Shown here: positions 22,644-32,700 of the stretch, piece after piece
Position numbering within the stretch: position 1 is the first letter of the stretch
How the letters are laid out: each line of letters starts with the position of its first letter
NCBI GenBank assembly: GCA_900169235.1
Contig: FWCC01000256.1
Coordinates: 62,001-126,000 of the forward strand
Length of the DNA stretch: 64,000 nucleotides
DNA from: Zarea fungicola
Lineage: Eukaryota; Ascomycota; Sordariomycetes; Hypocreales; Cordycipitaceae
Direction: 5' to 3'
Translations under genes and position numbers: made by a program
The notes under the pieces: generated by a model
The model's input: the letters and a program-made list of their open reading frames with translations, nothing else
What the model was told of the DNA's origin: nothing
Databases searched by the model: none

Positions 22644-23648
22644 TCAGTCCTTCTCAACACCCACAAGCTTCAGAGACTCATCATACAACCTGGCCGCCTG
22701 TTCTTCATCATACGCCCACTCTACATAGCCGGGATCAATTGGCCGCCACCCCTTCTTCACAGGCTCGCTAATCTTGGTCTGCTCCAGATACTTTCCTCCC
22801 CGGCCCTCCAGCTCTCTGCTCACCGCACCCCACACAGACGTCGAAGCACCTTGCTCCGGGTTCATCATGACGTTCAACGAGTCCATGATGCCGGCCTTGA
22901 AGATCAAGAGGTAGTCGGCGATACTGGGTCTCTGCAAGCCAGTGCGGATGCCGCCCGGATGGACAGCCCAGGCGTGCAAGCCCTTCGACCCGTACCGCCG
23001 CTCGATTTCAGACGCCGTGTACAGGTTGGCAAGCTTGCTCTGGCCGTAAGCCGCGATGCCGTCGTACTTGCGTGACTCCCAGTTGAGGTCGCTGAAATCA
23101 ATGGGTCCGTTGCGGTGAGCCGTCGAGGACACAATGACGGCGCGGGAGTGGAAGTCGGGTGTGGAGGAGGCGAGCAGCAGTGGCTTCAGGAGCTGCAGCA
23201 GGAGAAAGTGGGCGAGGTGGTTGGTGCCCCAGTGCAGCTCGAAGCCGTCCTTGGTGCGACCAGCGGGGACGTTGCGGATGCCCGCATTTTCAACAACAAT
23301 GTTGAGCTTATTGGTCTTGGATTTCAGTTCCTCTGCGCAGGCTCGCACACTATCAAAGGATTCCAGGTCGAGTTTCAACAGATGGACCTTGCCGCCCTCC
23401 AGAATCCCTCCCAAGGCGGTTCGTGCCTTGTCCAAATTCCGGGCGGTGAGGTATAGGGTAGCGCCTGTGGACTTTAGAGCCCGGGCAGTCTCAATGCCAA
23501 GGCCAGAGGAGCATCCGGTAATTAGGATGACTTTGTCTGTAAGGTCATTCCCCCGGCGCTCGTCTTTGATAACTTGCTGAGCGGTAGGCCTTGCGTCGCC
23601 TGGGCCACGCGGTTTGGTGTAAGTAGGAGCATAAGGCGAAGTGGTCAT
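22644..23648 (-). CDS. Short-chain dehydrogenase/reductase, WW-oxidoreductase/retinol dehydrogenase-like
   Basis: Single exon, 334 residues from the ATG at 23648. The frame stays open to 23792, but a TATA box at 23741-23748 lies inside that extension, so the shorter start is preferred. The Rossmann fold carries the cofactor motif TGCSSGLG (44-51) and ARN after beta-2, which favours NADP. Other marks are DLES, ENAG in place of the usual NNAG, Ser174/175 in VSSTAH, and the catalytic Tyr201-xxx-Lys205 (YGQSK), then HPGGIRTGL. It should reduce a carbonyl or oxidise an alcohol; the substrate is unknown. It diverges from a Zn2Cys6 regulator with about 500 bp between them, an arrangement common for a regulator and its target. 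Confidence 0.92.
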   Translation of the reverse strand: MTTSPYAPTYTKPRGPGDARPTAQQVIKDERRGNDLTDKVILITGCSSGLGIETARALKSTGATLYLTARNLDKARTALGGILEGGKVHLLKLDLESFDSVRACAEELKSKTNKLNIVVENAGIRNVPAGRTKDGFELHWGTNHLAHFLLLQLLKPLLLASSTPDFHSRAVIVSSTAHRNGPIDFSDLNWESRKYDGIAAYGQSKLANLYTASEIERRYGSKGLHAWAVHPGGIRTGLQRPSIADYLLIFKAGIMDSLNVMMNPEQGASTSVWGAVSRELEGRGGKYLEQTKISEPVKKGWRPIDPGYVEWAYDEEQAARLYDESLKLVGVEKD

Positions 23649-23740
23649 GATTGAATGCTTCTTGCGTATTAAGATTAAGAGTGAAGTTTTGGTGATAGAT
23701 AGTGTACTGCAGAATAGTTTCTTCGGCGGATGGAATATAA

Positions 23741-23748
23741 CTTTTATA
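23741..23748 (-). promoter_or_regulatory. TATA box of the short-chain dehydrogenase gene
   Basis: On the minus strand TATAAAAG lies about 95 bp upstream of the ATG at 23648. This strong TATA box suggests regulated expression. Confidence 0.55.
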
Positions 23749-24148
23749 CTATTTGTAGCCTTTCGTCTCAATCTGAAAATGCTGAATTCCAACCCTTGTT
23801 TTACGTCCCTCTTAAGTCCGTTCGCAACAAACCTAACTACGGGGAGATCGCACTATGGAACTGCTTAAGGACTAGTTCGGCACAAGCAGCCCGATTTGGG
23901 TTAGCTTGATGTGTGAGACATCGACGGCTTCGACGCTCTCATCATACTTGGACCCAGTAATATGAGTTTATCCCCCGTCCGGCTTGGCCGATCTCGCCTG
24001 GCTTTCGCGTCACAAATTATGACATTCGCAAGGAAAACTTGACCCCTTCGACTTTCAGTACATTGCGGGAAAAGAAGAGACATCTACTATCCGAGGCGAG
24101 CTTTCGCGGTTTGAAACCTATCTGGGCCTTGGACTTACTCCTAAAGCC
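23749..24148. promoter_or_regulatory. Divergent promoter interval between dehydrogenase and Zn2Cys6 regulator
   Basis: Distal part of the shared upstream region. It contains CGG/CCG trinucleotides of the kind bound by Zn2Cys6 proteins, but no clean spaced inverted pair that I can defend. Confidence 0.4.
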
Positions 24149-25634
24149 ATGACTGGTGTACCATCTAGTAAAGGCTGCACTCTGTGCCTCAAGCGAAAAG
24201 TCAAGGTATGTACAGGAACTTCCCGCAAAGCCCGCCGCAAGCCGAAAAGTCTAATTCCAGACTCGCATCAGTGCGACGAGGGATGGCCAACGTGCCAGCA
24301 ATGCCGAATAGGCGGCCGGAAGTGCCCTGGATATCGGCGACAGATGAAATTTGTCGATGAAGGGACCAAGTTTCAAACCCGACGAAAACCTGCTCGCAGC
24401 AATCAACAGCAGCAGTCCTCCGCGCCTAAATCCAAAGAGGTGATCGTACCGGTGCAGTCTTCTTGCGCACATGCGGCCCCCGTCTTCATTCGATCGCCAA
24501 AAGCCGAATTAGATCAGCAAGTTGCCTGCTTTGTCGCCGCCATGTTTCCCCTTGGCCGACGGTCTGTACAGGCTTCTCTCCTCGGCAGCTGGCTGTGGCA
24601 TGTACCACCGCGGCTGGGTCGGAGCCTGTCGTTGGATTTGGCGGCGCGAGCCGTGTCGCTGGCGTATTTCGCTGGTGCAAATGACGATGAATTCGCATTG
24701 AGAAATGCGAAAATGGCCTATGCGGCGGCTCTCCCTTGTCTTGCTGCCGCTCTCGACGACCCGAATCGGAAATTTGACGGTGAGGTTCTCTGTGCTACGA
24801 TGCTCCTGGGCCACTATGAGGTAAGGGATGCACAGAATTTTATCCTAAGAATGCTTACCCATTCTGACAATGTACAGTCCCTCGATCCTACTTCGTCTGG
24901 CTGGATAAGGCATGCTGGTGGTGCTGCGAATTTGATGCGACTCCGTGGGGCTAGTCGGAGCTACGAATCAGCATTTGAGTATTCCATGTTTCTCACTTGC
25001 CGGAGTGCTATTGTATGTTAAGTTCTACCATCTCGTCTTGGTCATCTTTGATAAAAAAGCTAAACCAAAATTCCAGATCTCCCAAGCCATTCTGCTACGC
25101 GAACCTTGCTTCTTGGAAGAGGCAGGTTGGCAATCCATCCCCGACGGCCTTATCGAGTTCCCGCTGCTCCCCGAAGGTCCCCAACTCTACCATGAAATCT
25201 TCAACTGCTTCGCTTTTATACCGGGATTGTTGGCGTATTTTGGACCCAAGTCTGAAGCCAAAGCTGTCGCTCTTCGTCTTCGGATGAAAGAGTGGTATGT
25301 ACACTATACGACGGTCGATAATGGGAAACGCAAGCCCGTTGCGGCCCAGTTACCTGGGCTCACTGAGGACGGATTATTTGACGGCTACGTATTCTGCGAC
25401 ACGCTCTCTGCGACAACCATAGTTGCCTACTATGCGTATTTAATACTTTTGAACCAAGCTATCGATTCGAATTGCGGCACCAACGTTTACGATGAAGAAA
25501 ATGATGAGCTGGCAATAACAATTTATAAATCTGCGGATTACTGCGGCCAGACTGGCTACTGTGGAATACAGACTCTGAGACTGACATTGCCTATTGCCGA
25601 GAGTATAGTCAACAAAGCGCTTGCTATTGGATGA
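24149..25634 (+). CDS. Zn2Cys6 transcription factor
   Basis: Four exons: 24149-24205, 24272-24820, 24878-25012, 25077-25634, giving 432 residues. The first intron interrupts the zinc cluster. Splicing AAG to TGC at 24272 restores CTLCLKRKVK-CDEGWPTCQQC-RIGGRKC, a complete CX2CX6CX6CX2CX6C binuclear cluster at residues 10-36. A basic linker with RRQMKF and TRRKPARSNQQQQ follows. The remainder is a helical regulatory region typical of fungal-specific factors (GGAANLMRLRGA, then FIPGLLAYFGP). It should act in the nucleus on CGG-type sites. Its start lies 500 bp from the divergent dehydrogenase, which is the first candidate target. The acceptor at 24271 was chosen over 24260 because only it keeps the cysteine pattern. 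Confidence 0.88.
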
Positions 25635-27660
25635 GAGATGAAGGGAGTTTTATTCGAGATATTGTGGAAGAGAGCAGTGTAAAAGGTACTAATTTTTACC
25701 AACTTATGAATCAGGGACAGTAGGGCTTGCATTCTTGGAGTAACGGACTTGGAGGAGACTATATGTAGATAGTCTCGCGAGTCCAGCGCTCGAGTAAATA
25801 TCAGTCGAAGTCCCCAGGATGCACTCTACAGTCAGAGAATGTTGCAGTGACCGCTCAAACTGGCCCTTGTCCACCAAAATGGCATCTTCTGACCTACCGT
25901 TGCTGGATTCGGAGTCGAGGTATGATTGTACACGAGAGAATTCCAGGCATGGAGGTAAACGTGGCCCGGAAGTGTTACTCTCCAGAGAGAAAGAATTTGT
26001 TCAAAAGCAACATGTACGATTGTTAAAACTGGACCGCGTCAACATGCTCGGTGCTACATAGGGCACCGGCTTGACCTATGCCGTGGCTGACTTTGATTCC
26101 CTTATTCACGACGGGGTGTAGAAGATCAAGCATCTCATTCTTTTACAGTGCGACGAGCGTCCTAAACGGCTAATACGTGTTGTGCACGCTGGTTGCTAGT
26201 ATCATGCCATTTGGGTCGATTCGGCACCGTCCAAGGCGTGGTTCAGCAATCAGAGATGAGCGAGTTTGCTGCGCTGGGATTACGGGACAGAGGCAGCCCG
26301 AGAAGGATTAATAACAGGAAGACCGGGCTCCATTCTCAATAAAAACATTTAAAGACAGCATCTGGCCATATATGGCTGCATACCGCAGTCTACAATTAAC
26401 TCAGCAGTGTACGTGGATCTCCATCTCCTGCACGGCCATGAACAATTATCTACAGCGGCGACCTGTCTCAGCTGGACTAGCATACATACATAATTCCATT
26501 AACCGCCAAGTATTTCAGATGTGCAGGGGCCAAGCTGTACACCCCTGTCCAGCTGTGATGCGCAGCCACAAGACCTAAGCCAAGTCGGGCAAGACACAAT
26601 GACGAGAAACAACCCCCTCCATGACCCCTCTGGCCGGAACAACCCCTCATCTCTGTTCTCAGCAGCTTCCCCCCTTTCTCAGTGTCGATATACTTTCAAG
26701 AAGGAATATTAGAAACGAGGGTGAAAGTAACACGGAGAGAGCGGAATACATCATTGGTGTTGCATTCGTTGCGCTAGAAATCATTCTAAGATTCGTTCAT
26801 CACAATTATGAAGTCATTGCGCGGGGAAAGAGAAGTATGTTTGTTGAACTTAAAAAGAGCCTAAGAACACCACAGACTGTCTGCTCTGCTTTACTACGTA
26901 TGCTTTGGCAAAAATAGGGAACTGGACGGGGTAATGATCAAAGCAGCATCGTTGTCGAACTACCAGTAGTTACACACGAGGTCTAGGTCATTGTATACAA
27001 CGACTCAACCGGATACACCGCTTCAATTTCTAGTCTGGTGGCTCCTTGAAGTACCTGGAAAGCTTTCAATAGCTGCCGTCTTTGCCGTGGCAAGCTTGGT
27101 CCCCATTGACATCCACAATTTATGTTCTAGTGTAGTAGTGTCTCAAATGCGCTGCTCTGAATGAGCGAACTGTGTCGGTCGCGCTAGAGCACGCCCGAAT
27201 GTTTTCTAGGACGGCTTGGCTTAAAGGAGCTCTGCTGTGGGCCTGCAACATGTCTTTTTTGGTAGTATTCGAAGCGAAGAGGGGAAATATAGAGCTGTAC
27301 CAGTAGAGCTACATGACGTATCGTAGCCCGAAGGTGAGGGGTGTGCGGATAGGCGTCCAATAGATAGTCAGCTAGCTACCTCCAAACTACTGGCAGCTCC
27401 CACGTCCATTATTGTACCCCTTTGCTGTGGTGAAGTTGTACCTGTTGCGCACACCCCGCCGATGACTGATTCGATTTACGTAGCCGCAAGATCGAGAGGG
27501 GAAGAACATGCTGGCTAGGCACTCCAAAAAGGTATAAGAGGGACGGACCCTGCAGCTCAAAGTTGTCTGCACGCTTGATCTAGTGCTAGCCACCAATTTC
27601 ATATTAATCTTTTTACTCTGAAAACTCGTCCCTCTACTGCCCCCTCTTCCCCATATCATA
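25635..27660. other. Intergenic, no gene recognised
   Basis: About 2 kb between tandem genes. Frames of up to 98 codons (for example 26621-26917) show no family resemblance or splice partner. The right end is the promoter of the Q/N-rich gene. Confidence 0.5.
27533..27540 (+). promoter_or_regulatory. TATA-like box of the Q/N-rich protein gene
   Basis: TATAAGAG lies 128 bp before the ATG at 27661 and is followed by a pyrimidine-rich leader, as in strongly expressed fungal genes. Confidence 0.45.
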
Positions 27661-28243
27661 ATGGATTTCCTCAAGAAGGCTGCCGGCGATGTCCTGAACC
27701 AGGGTAACAGCGGCAGCAACAACGACAACAACAATAACCAGAACCAGAACCAGAACCAAAGCCAGGACCAGAATCAGTTCCAGGGTGGTGACAACCAGCA
27801 GCAGCAGCAGCAGCAGCAGTCTGGGGATAGCAGCAGCAGCAACAACAACAACAACAACCAGCAGCAGGGTAGCAGTAATACTGATAAGGAGGACTACCTT
27901 GACAAAGGTAAGTACTGGTGATATACCTTGGAGTTGGTTGCGCGATTTCGCACCTAATTTGTTTTACTGGGAAAGTTTGTTAACATGTATTGCTACTGCA
28001 CAGGCATCGGCTTCGTCTCCAAGAAGGCTGGTTACAACATTGACCGCAACACCGAGGAGAAGATTGGTGACGGCATGCGCAATACTTATGAGAAATACAG
28101 CGGGTAAGTTTGCTCTCTCTCTGCCATCGCTACTTATCAATTTTTTTTTTTGAAAAGGAACGACACTTGAAGAGAGTGTGGCAACTAACACGGGCGCTTT
28201 CCACAAATGCAGAAACAAAGTTCCCGAGAAGTACTCCAACTAA
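27661..28243 (+). CDS. Small Q/N-rich hydrophilic protein, function unknown
   Basis: Three exons: 27661-27907, 28004-28103, 28213-28243, giving 125 residues. Residues 1-13 are an amphipathic start (MDFLKKAAGDVLN). Residues 14-72 are almost wholly Asn, Gln, Ser, Asp and Gly, including an (NQ) repeat and a run of eight Gln, all in the first exon. The C-terminal ~50 residues form a charged module: KEDYLDKGIGFVSKKAG, then NTEEKIGDGMRNTYEKYSG and NKVPEKYSN. I recall a similar C-terminal module in small, abundant, stress- or conidia-related fungal proteins, but have no name for it. The low-complexity part looks prion-like. Splicing is well supported because the module is continuous across all three exons. 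Confidence 0.85.
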
Positions 28244-29795
28244 GAGCATGTCTGTCCTGGGTTTACGACGCAAAGTCAATTATGAGAACAAAGCCGCTCT
28301 CGGCTCCTGCACCAACAATATATTAGTCGCCTCAAACACCATTTAACTTACCACCTAATTTGTTATTATTACTTTAAATATTGGGGGTTTGAATGTGCAC
28401 TTCGCGTGACAGTGAATGGCACGATCTTCTCTGCGACCAGACAAGACGTAAAATGGCAAAATACAACCCTCAGGCAATTAGAGGGGAATGATGTCACACT
28501 GTATACTTATGCATTCCAAAACGGCGCTCTTGTTAGACACCAGCAACAGCCGCCCGTGGACCAAGCCGATGGTGAGCAACTATGACAAAAGCGGAATGCC
28601 TGTAGAGTTTTAGACACTGACCACACGATGGCTGAAACGTGCGGGTTCGCTAAAAATAATAAAGGACAAAATCCGTGCACAGATAAAGAAAAAGATGTAA
28701 AAGTATGTAAGCCTCTGCACGACATATACTAAATTTGGTGGAACCAATGCAAGGAGTTCGGGAGGGCTGTACAGCACAGTAAATTATGTCATACAAATAG
28801 TTCCGAAGACATTCTTCTAGCAAAATTATTAGTTACGCCGTGGCATGTTTTGCTACTGATTGACTAATACACTGTGGATGATGCTGCAGACATGTCAATA
28901 GTGTCTGGCTTGCTGGTGATCTGGAGGTGGAGAATGGTGGGGGAGAAATGTAGTCTTTCGGTGGGAATGGGATGCTGAGAAGATTTACGAAAATTCTTGC
29001 TTGTAAGATGTTGCCGTGCCTGATCAGAGAGGGATTGCTTGTTGATCTGCTGGACCGTTGTTGGTAAATAATACGGCTGTACTGGGTAGCCATTTCTTCT
29101 CTAGTCTGGCCTGAAGGTAGGTGATGGTGGTTAGTCGCTGCCATGGCAACCGGTGAACTTGTCACTTGCAGGCGGTCCGTCACCTTGCAAGTCTCCTATG
29201 AGCCCCCTGCAAGCCCCCTGTAAGTCCCCTGAAAGATCCGCCGTAGCGGCGGCCCCGGCTTCCATCCCCTACAAGCGCTCTAGCTGGTCGCTGTACTGGC
29301 CAGCAATTGCACCTGCAATGGCCCTGTGCCGAGCCCCTACCCCAGCTGTAACCAGCCTAGCGCCACCGTTTCTGCCAGGGGAGCCATAGGCTCAGTGCAT
29401 CCACGATGATGCCCCTCCACTTTGGGTCGCTTCTCCGCTGCGCTACTCTGTGGATGCTGTCTCCCCAAAAAAAATGTCTTGGGAACCCAAGACCTGTGAC
29501 CCGTTGCTATTCCCAGCAGGAGAAAAAAAAAGCCCAAATAATCTCCTACTCAATTGACACATAATCATTTTTGTTCTCTTACTCTTCTTTGTCTCTCGTT
29601 AAGTCAAGAATTAACGCGCCCCGAATTTCACGACTTCACGCCCGAGCTACTCACCCTGTCTACAAGACGCAAACAGACCACGAAGCTAGTGCCCTTGTTG
29701 ACGCCCGAGTCGCTCTCGCCTGCCTGACGACGCCTCTGCACGCCTCCCCGAACAAATATTAATCTAACTCAACGAGCATCTGTCCAAGATGCAGC
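28244..29795. other. Intergenic, with a short Pro/CT-rich repeat block
   Basis: About 1.5 kb. Around 29184-29235 the unit CCCCTGCAAG recurs imperfectly four times. The final ~250 bp form the CT-rich leader of the next gene. No coding sequence is recognised. Confidence 0.5.
29184..29235 (+). repeat. Imperfect tandem repeat of CCCCTGCAAG-type units
   Basis: Four degenerate copies (CTTGCAAGTCTCCTATGAG, CCCCCTGCAAG, CCCCCTGTAAG, TCCCCTGAAAG) lie head to tail. This looks like a small minisatellite. Confidence 0.55.
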
Positions 29796-32700
29796 ATGGC
29801 CGATTCCAGTGATATACTCGGCGGCCAGAGCCCGCGTCCGTCCACCACCGTGCGCGGCGACTCTGAAGACATAAATATCCACGATGCAGATACTTCTACC
29901 CCGACAGCTGCTGCGCCTAGTATAACAAAATCCTCGGAACCATTGAGACTAGTCGGCCATGAAAGCAGTTTCTTCGATGCCGCGCCGATGGACAACACTG
30001 CTGCTCCGGATGAGAGCTTAACTGAGGAAGCCGTGAGGCGGCATTTAAAGGAGGTTGAATCCAGCTTCCTCCCTCCGCCTTCTCCCATTCCGACAAAGCC
30101 TTCAGACGGCGAGCCCGCAGCCGACGACACGTTCCTCTTTGACTCACCGCAAAAGGTCGACCGACGACCGCCGATGGAACCCATACACCACGAGGAAGAG
30201 CCAGACAGCACCGTCGTCAGCGACACAACCTCTAAACTCGAGGGCTTTGACTCGTCGCCTACTGCGGCTGCAGCTGCGCGAACTGTCTCACGCGCTGTGA
30301 GCATGGCTAGCAACGCCACGCGACAAGCGGTCGATATAGAAGATGAGCATGGTGGCGTCGGGGACAACTCCTTTGCGTCTAGTGTTGACCACAGCGAGAG
30401 TCGATGGTCGCAGTCTCAGCGCGCTGATCGCCACGACGCTGGCAGTACACCTGGCTTTGCTCTACGGACCAGGCGACCAAAATATCTGCGCACTCGCTTC
30501 GGCAGCCAGCGATCGTCCACATCCTCCTTTATAACGACGAATGGAGAATCCTACGACGACGGCGACCTCACCTCGAACCAGGATATCGACATGGCGCTGC
30601 AATCTGGCGGCGTCATGCCCGCGATGGGCATGCCGCGTCTACCTAGCCACATGATGCCACGACCAGTCAGCATTGGCAGCATCATCTCTGGTGTTAGTAC
30701 AGAAGACTTTGGCGACGTCTCTCAGCAGCTTGCACCGCTACGTGAAGTCGACAGCCCGGTACGAGCAAACAACCCCCGATTTGACCCGCTTAAGACGCCC
30801 AAGCCATCGAGGGAAAACCTCAACACCGCACCCACAGACACCATCATTGCCCAGCATGTTAGGAACGTCCACGTTCCAGAGTCGCTGGCCAAGCAGTACA
30901 AATTTCGAAGCGGTCTTGAAACACCATCAAGACCAACCACCAACAACACCGGCGCTGGTACTGTGTCGCGCGCTGGAAAGAGCCTTACCCTCAAGGAGCA
31001 AAGCAGCACGATTGAGAAGCTCTCCAAAGAAAACTTCGACCTCAAGCTCAAAGTCATGTTTCTCAGCGATCGGCTCGATAAATTATCAGAAGAGGGAATC
31101 AAGGAGATGATTTCTGAGAATGTTGAGCTAAAAACTACACTGGCTGTGATGCAACGCGACAACAAAGTTCTACGGAAGCGGGTAAAGGAGCTCGAGAAGC
31201 GCATTAAGGAAGATGAAGAGCGGCCGAGCACTGGCCAGAGCTCATCAAACGAACAGGCAAGCCAGCTCAATGAGCAAGAAGCCTGGGAACGAGAGCAGGA
31301 ACTGATTTTCCTGCGCGAGCGCGTCGAAGAGTATGCTGTTGAAATCGAAAAGCTTCGCAGCGAGCGCATGAACAAGGAATCAGAGAAGAAGAAACTTGCC
31401 GACATTGTCAAGAGCCTCGGTGAGCGTACCGGTGAGAAGATTGACCGAGAGGAGGAGGCCGACGTCTGGAGAGATTTGCTGGAGCAGGAAACTGCACATC
31501 GCGAGCAGACAGAGGAAGACAATGTAACGCTACGCGATGAAGTCTTCAAACTGAAAAAGGAACTGGCTGGTATGCAGAGCAGCTTCACTACCACCAACAT
31601 ATACAATACGGCGAAGCGCCAGCGAGACCGCACTCTCTCACCAAATAAATTTGATATGGAGCTGGAAAGCTCCAATGCTGGCTTTAGCGCTGCTAGTACT
31701 CTCGTTGATGAGCTGCGAAGAGAAAGTGAAAAGCTACGCCACGAGAATGCTGAGCTGCGCCGTGAGGTTGGTGCACAGACGTCAATGCTTACATCAAGAA
31801 ACCGTGAGAAAGATCGTCTTCAATCGGAGATTGAAGAACTCAAAATCCAACAGGGGCGTGGTGGCACAGTTTCAACCGCTGACAGTATACTGGAGCGTTC
31901 CGCATCCAGGGCAGGTGCACGCTACGAGTCGCCGTCCCGCGCGAGCGCACGCACTCTGCCCACAGCTGAGGAAGACGCGGAGCGAGAGGAGCTGGAGAAT
32001 AGACTGGCCGAAGCCAGGGATCGTATAAGCGAAGTCAAGATGCAGAACCAAGCCCTACAGCGCGAGCTGAACCTTTGCATGAATGACTACGAGGAGCTCG
32101 CCGCTGGAAAACAAGAAGCCGAAAATGCCCTCCTCTCCCTTCAAGCAAACCTGGACGACTCTTTGAAGGACATGATGGCTATGCAGGTGGACCGTGACAC
32201 GGCTCTGAACGAGCATGCCGTAATGGAGACGAATTTTGAAGCGCTGCGCAACGAGGCGCAGGACCACATTGACGCACTAGAGGAAGAGTCCGAGCAGAAG
32301 TCAAATGAGCTGGAGATGCTGCAAGCCGATCTGGCTGAGCGTGTCGAAAACTTCAATGCTCTGCAGACAGCCATGCGCGGGATGAGTGAGTCGCTCGTCG
32401 GTTTAGAGGACGAGCAAAACAAGAAAGTCCGCCGTATCCAGCAGCTCGAGGCCGAAATTGAATCATCCAACAGAGAGCTAGAGGCCTACGAGCTCAAGCT
32501 CAGCGAGGAATCAGAGAAGAACCGTCGCCTGTCGGTCCAGCAGGAATCTTCTCAGGGCGAGATTGCCTTTTTACGTGAGGAGCAAGAGGCAGACAAAATC
32601 CGCATCGGTGACCTCGAAGCCACCATTGCCAACGCCGAGCAGAGCCTGCGTGATGAAAAGGAGAGAGCGAGAGAGCTGGACGAGAGGTTGCAGCAAGAGC

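Noticed and set aside
23649..23792. 48-codon N-terminal extension of the dehydrogenase
   Set aside because: A TATA box lies inside it, and family members start shortly before the Rossmann motif.
30722..31675. 317-codon frame antisense to the ApsB-type gene
   Set aside because: Ser-rich antisense of a Glu/Arg-rich coiled coil, a well-known artefact.
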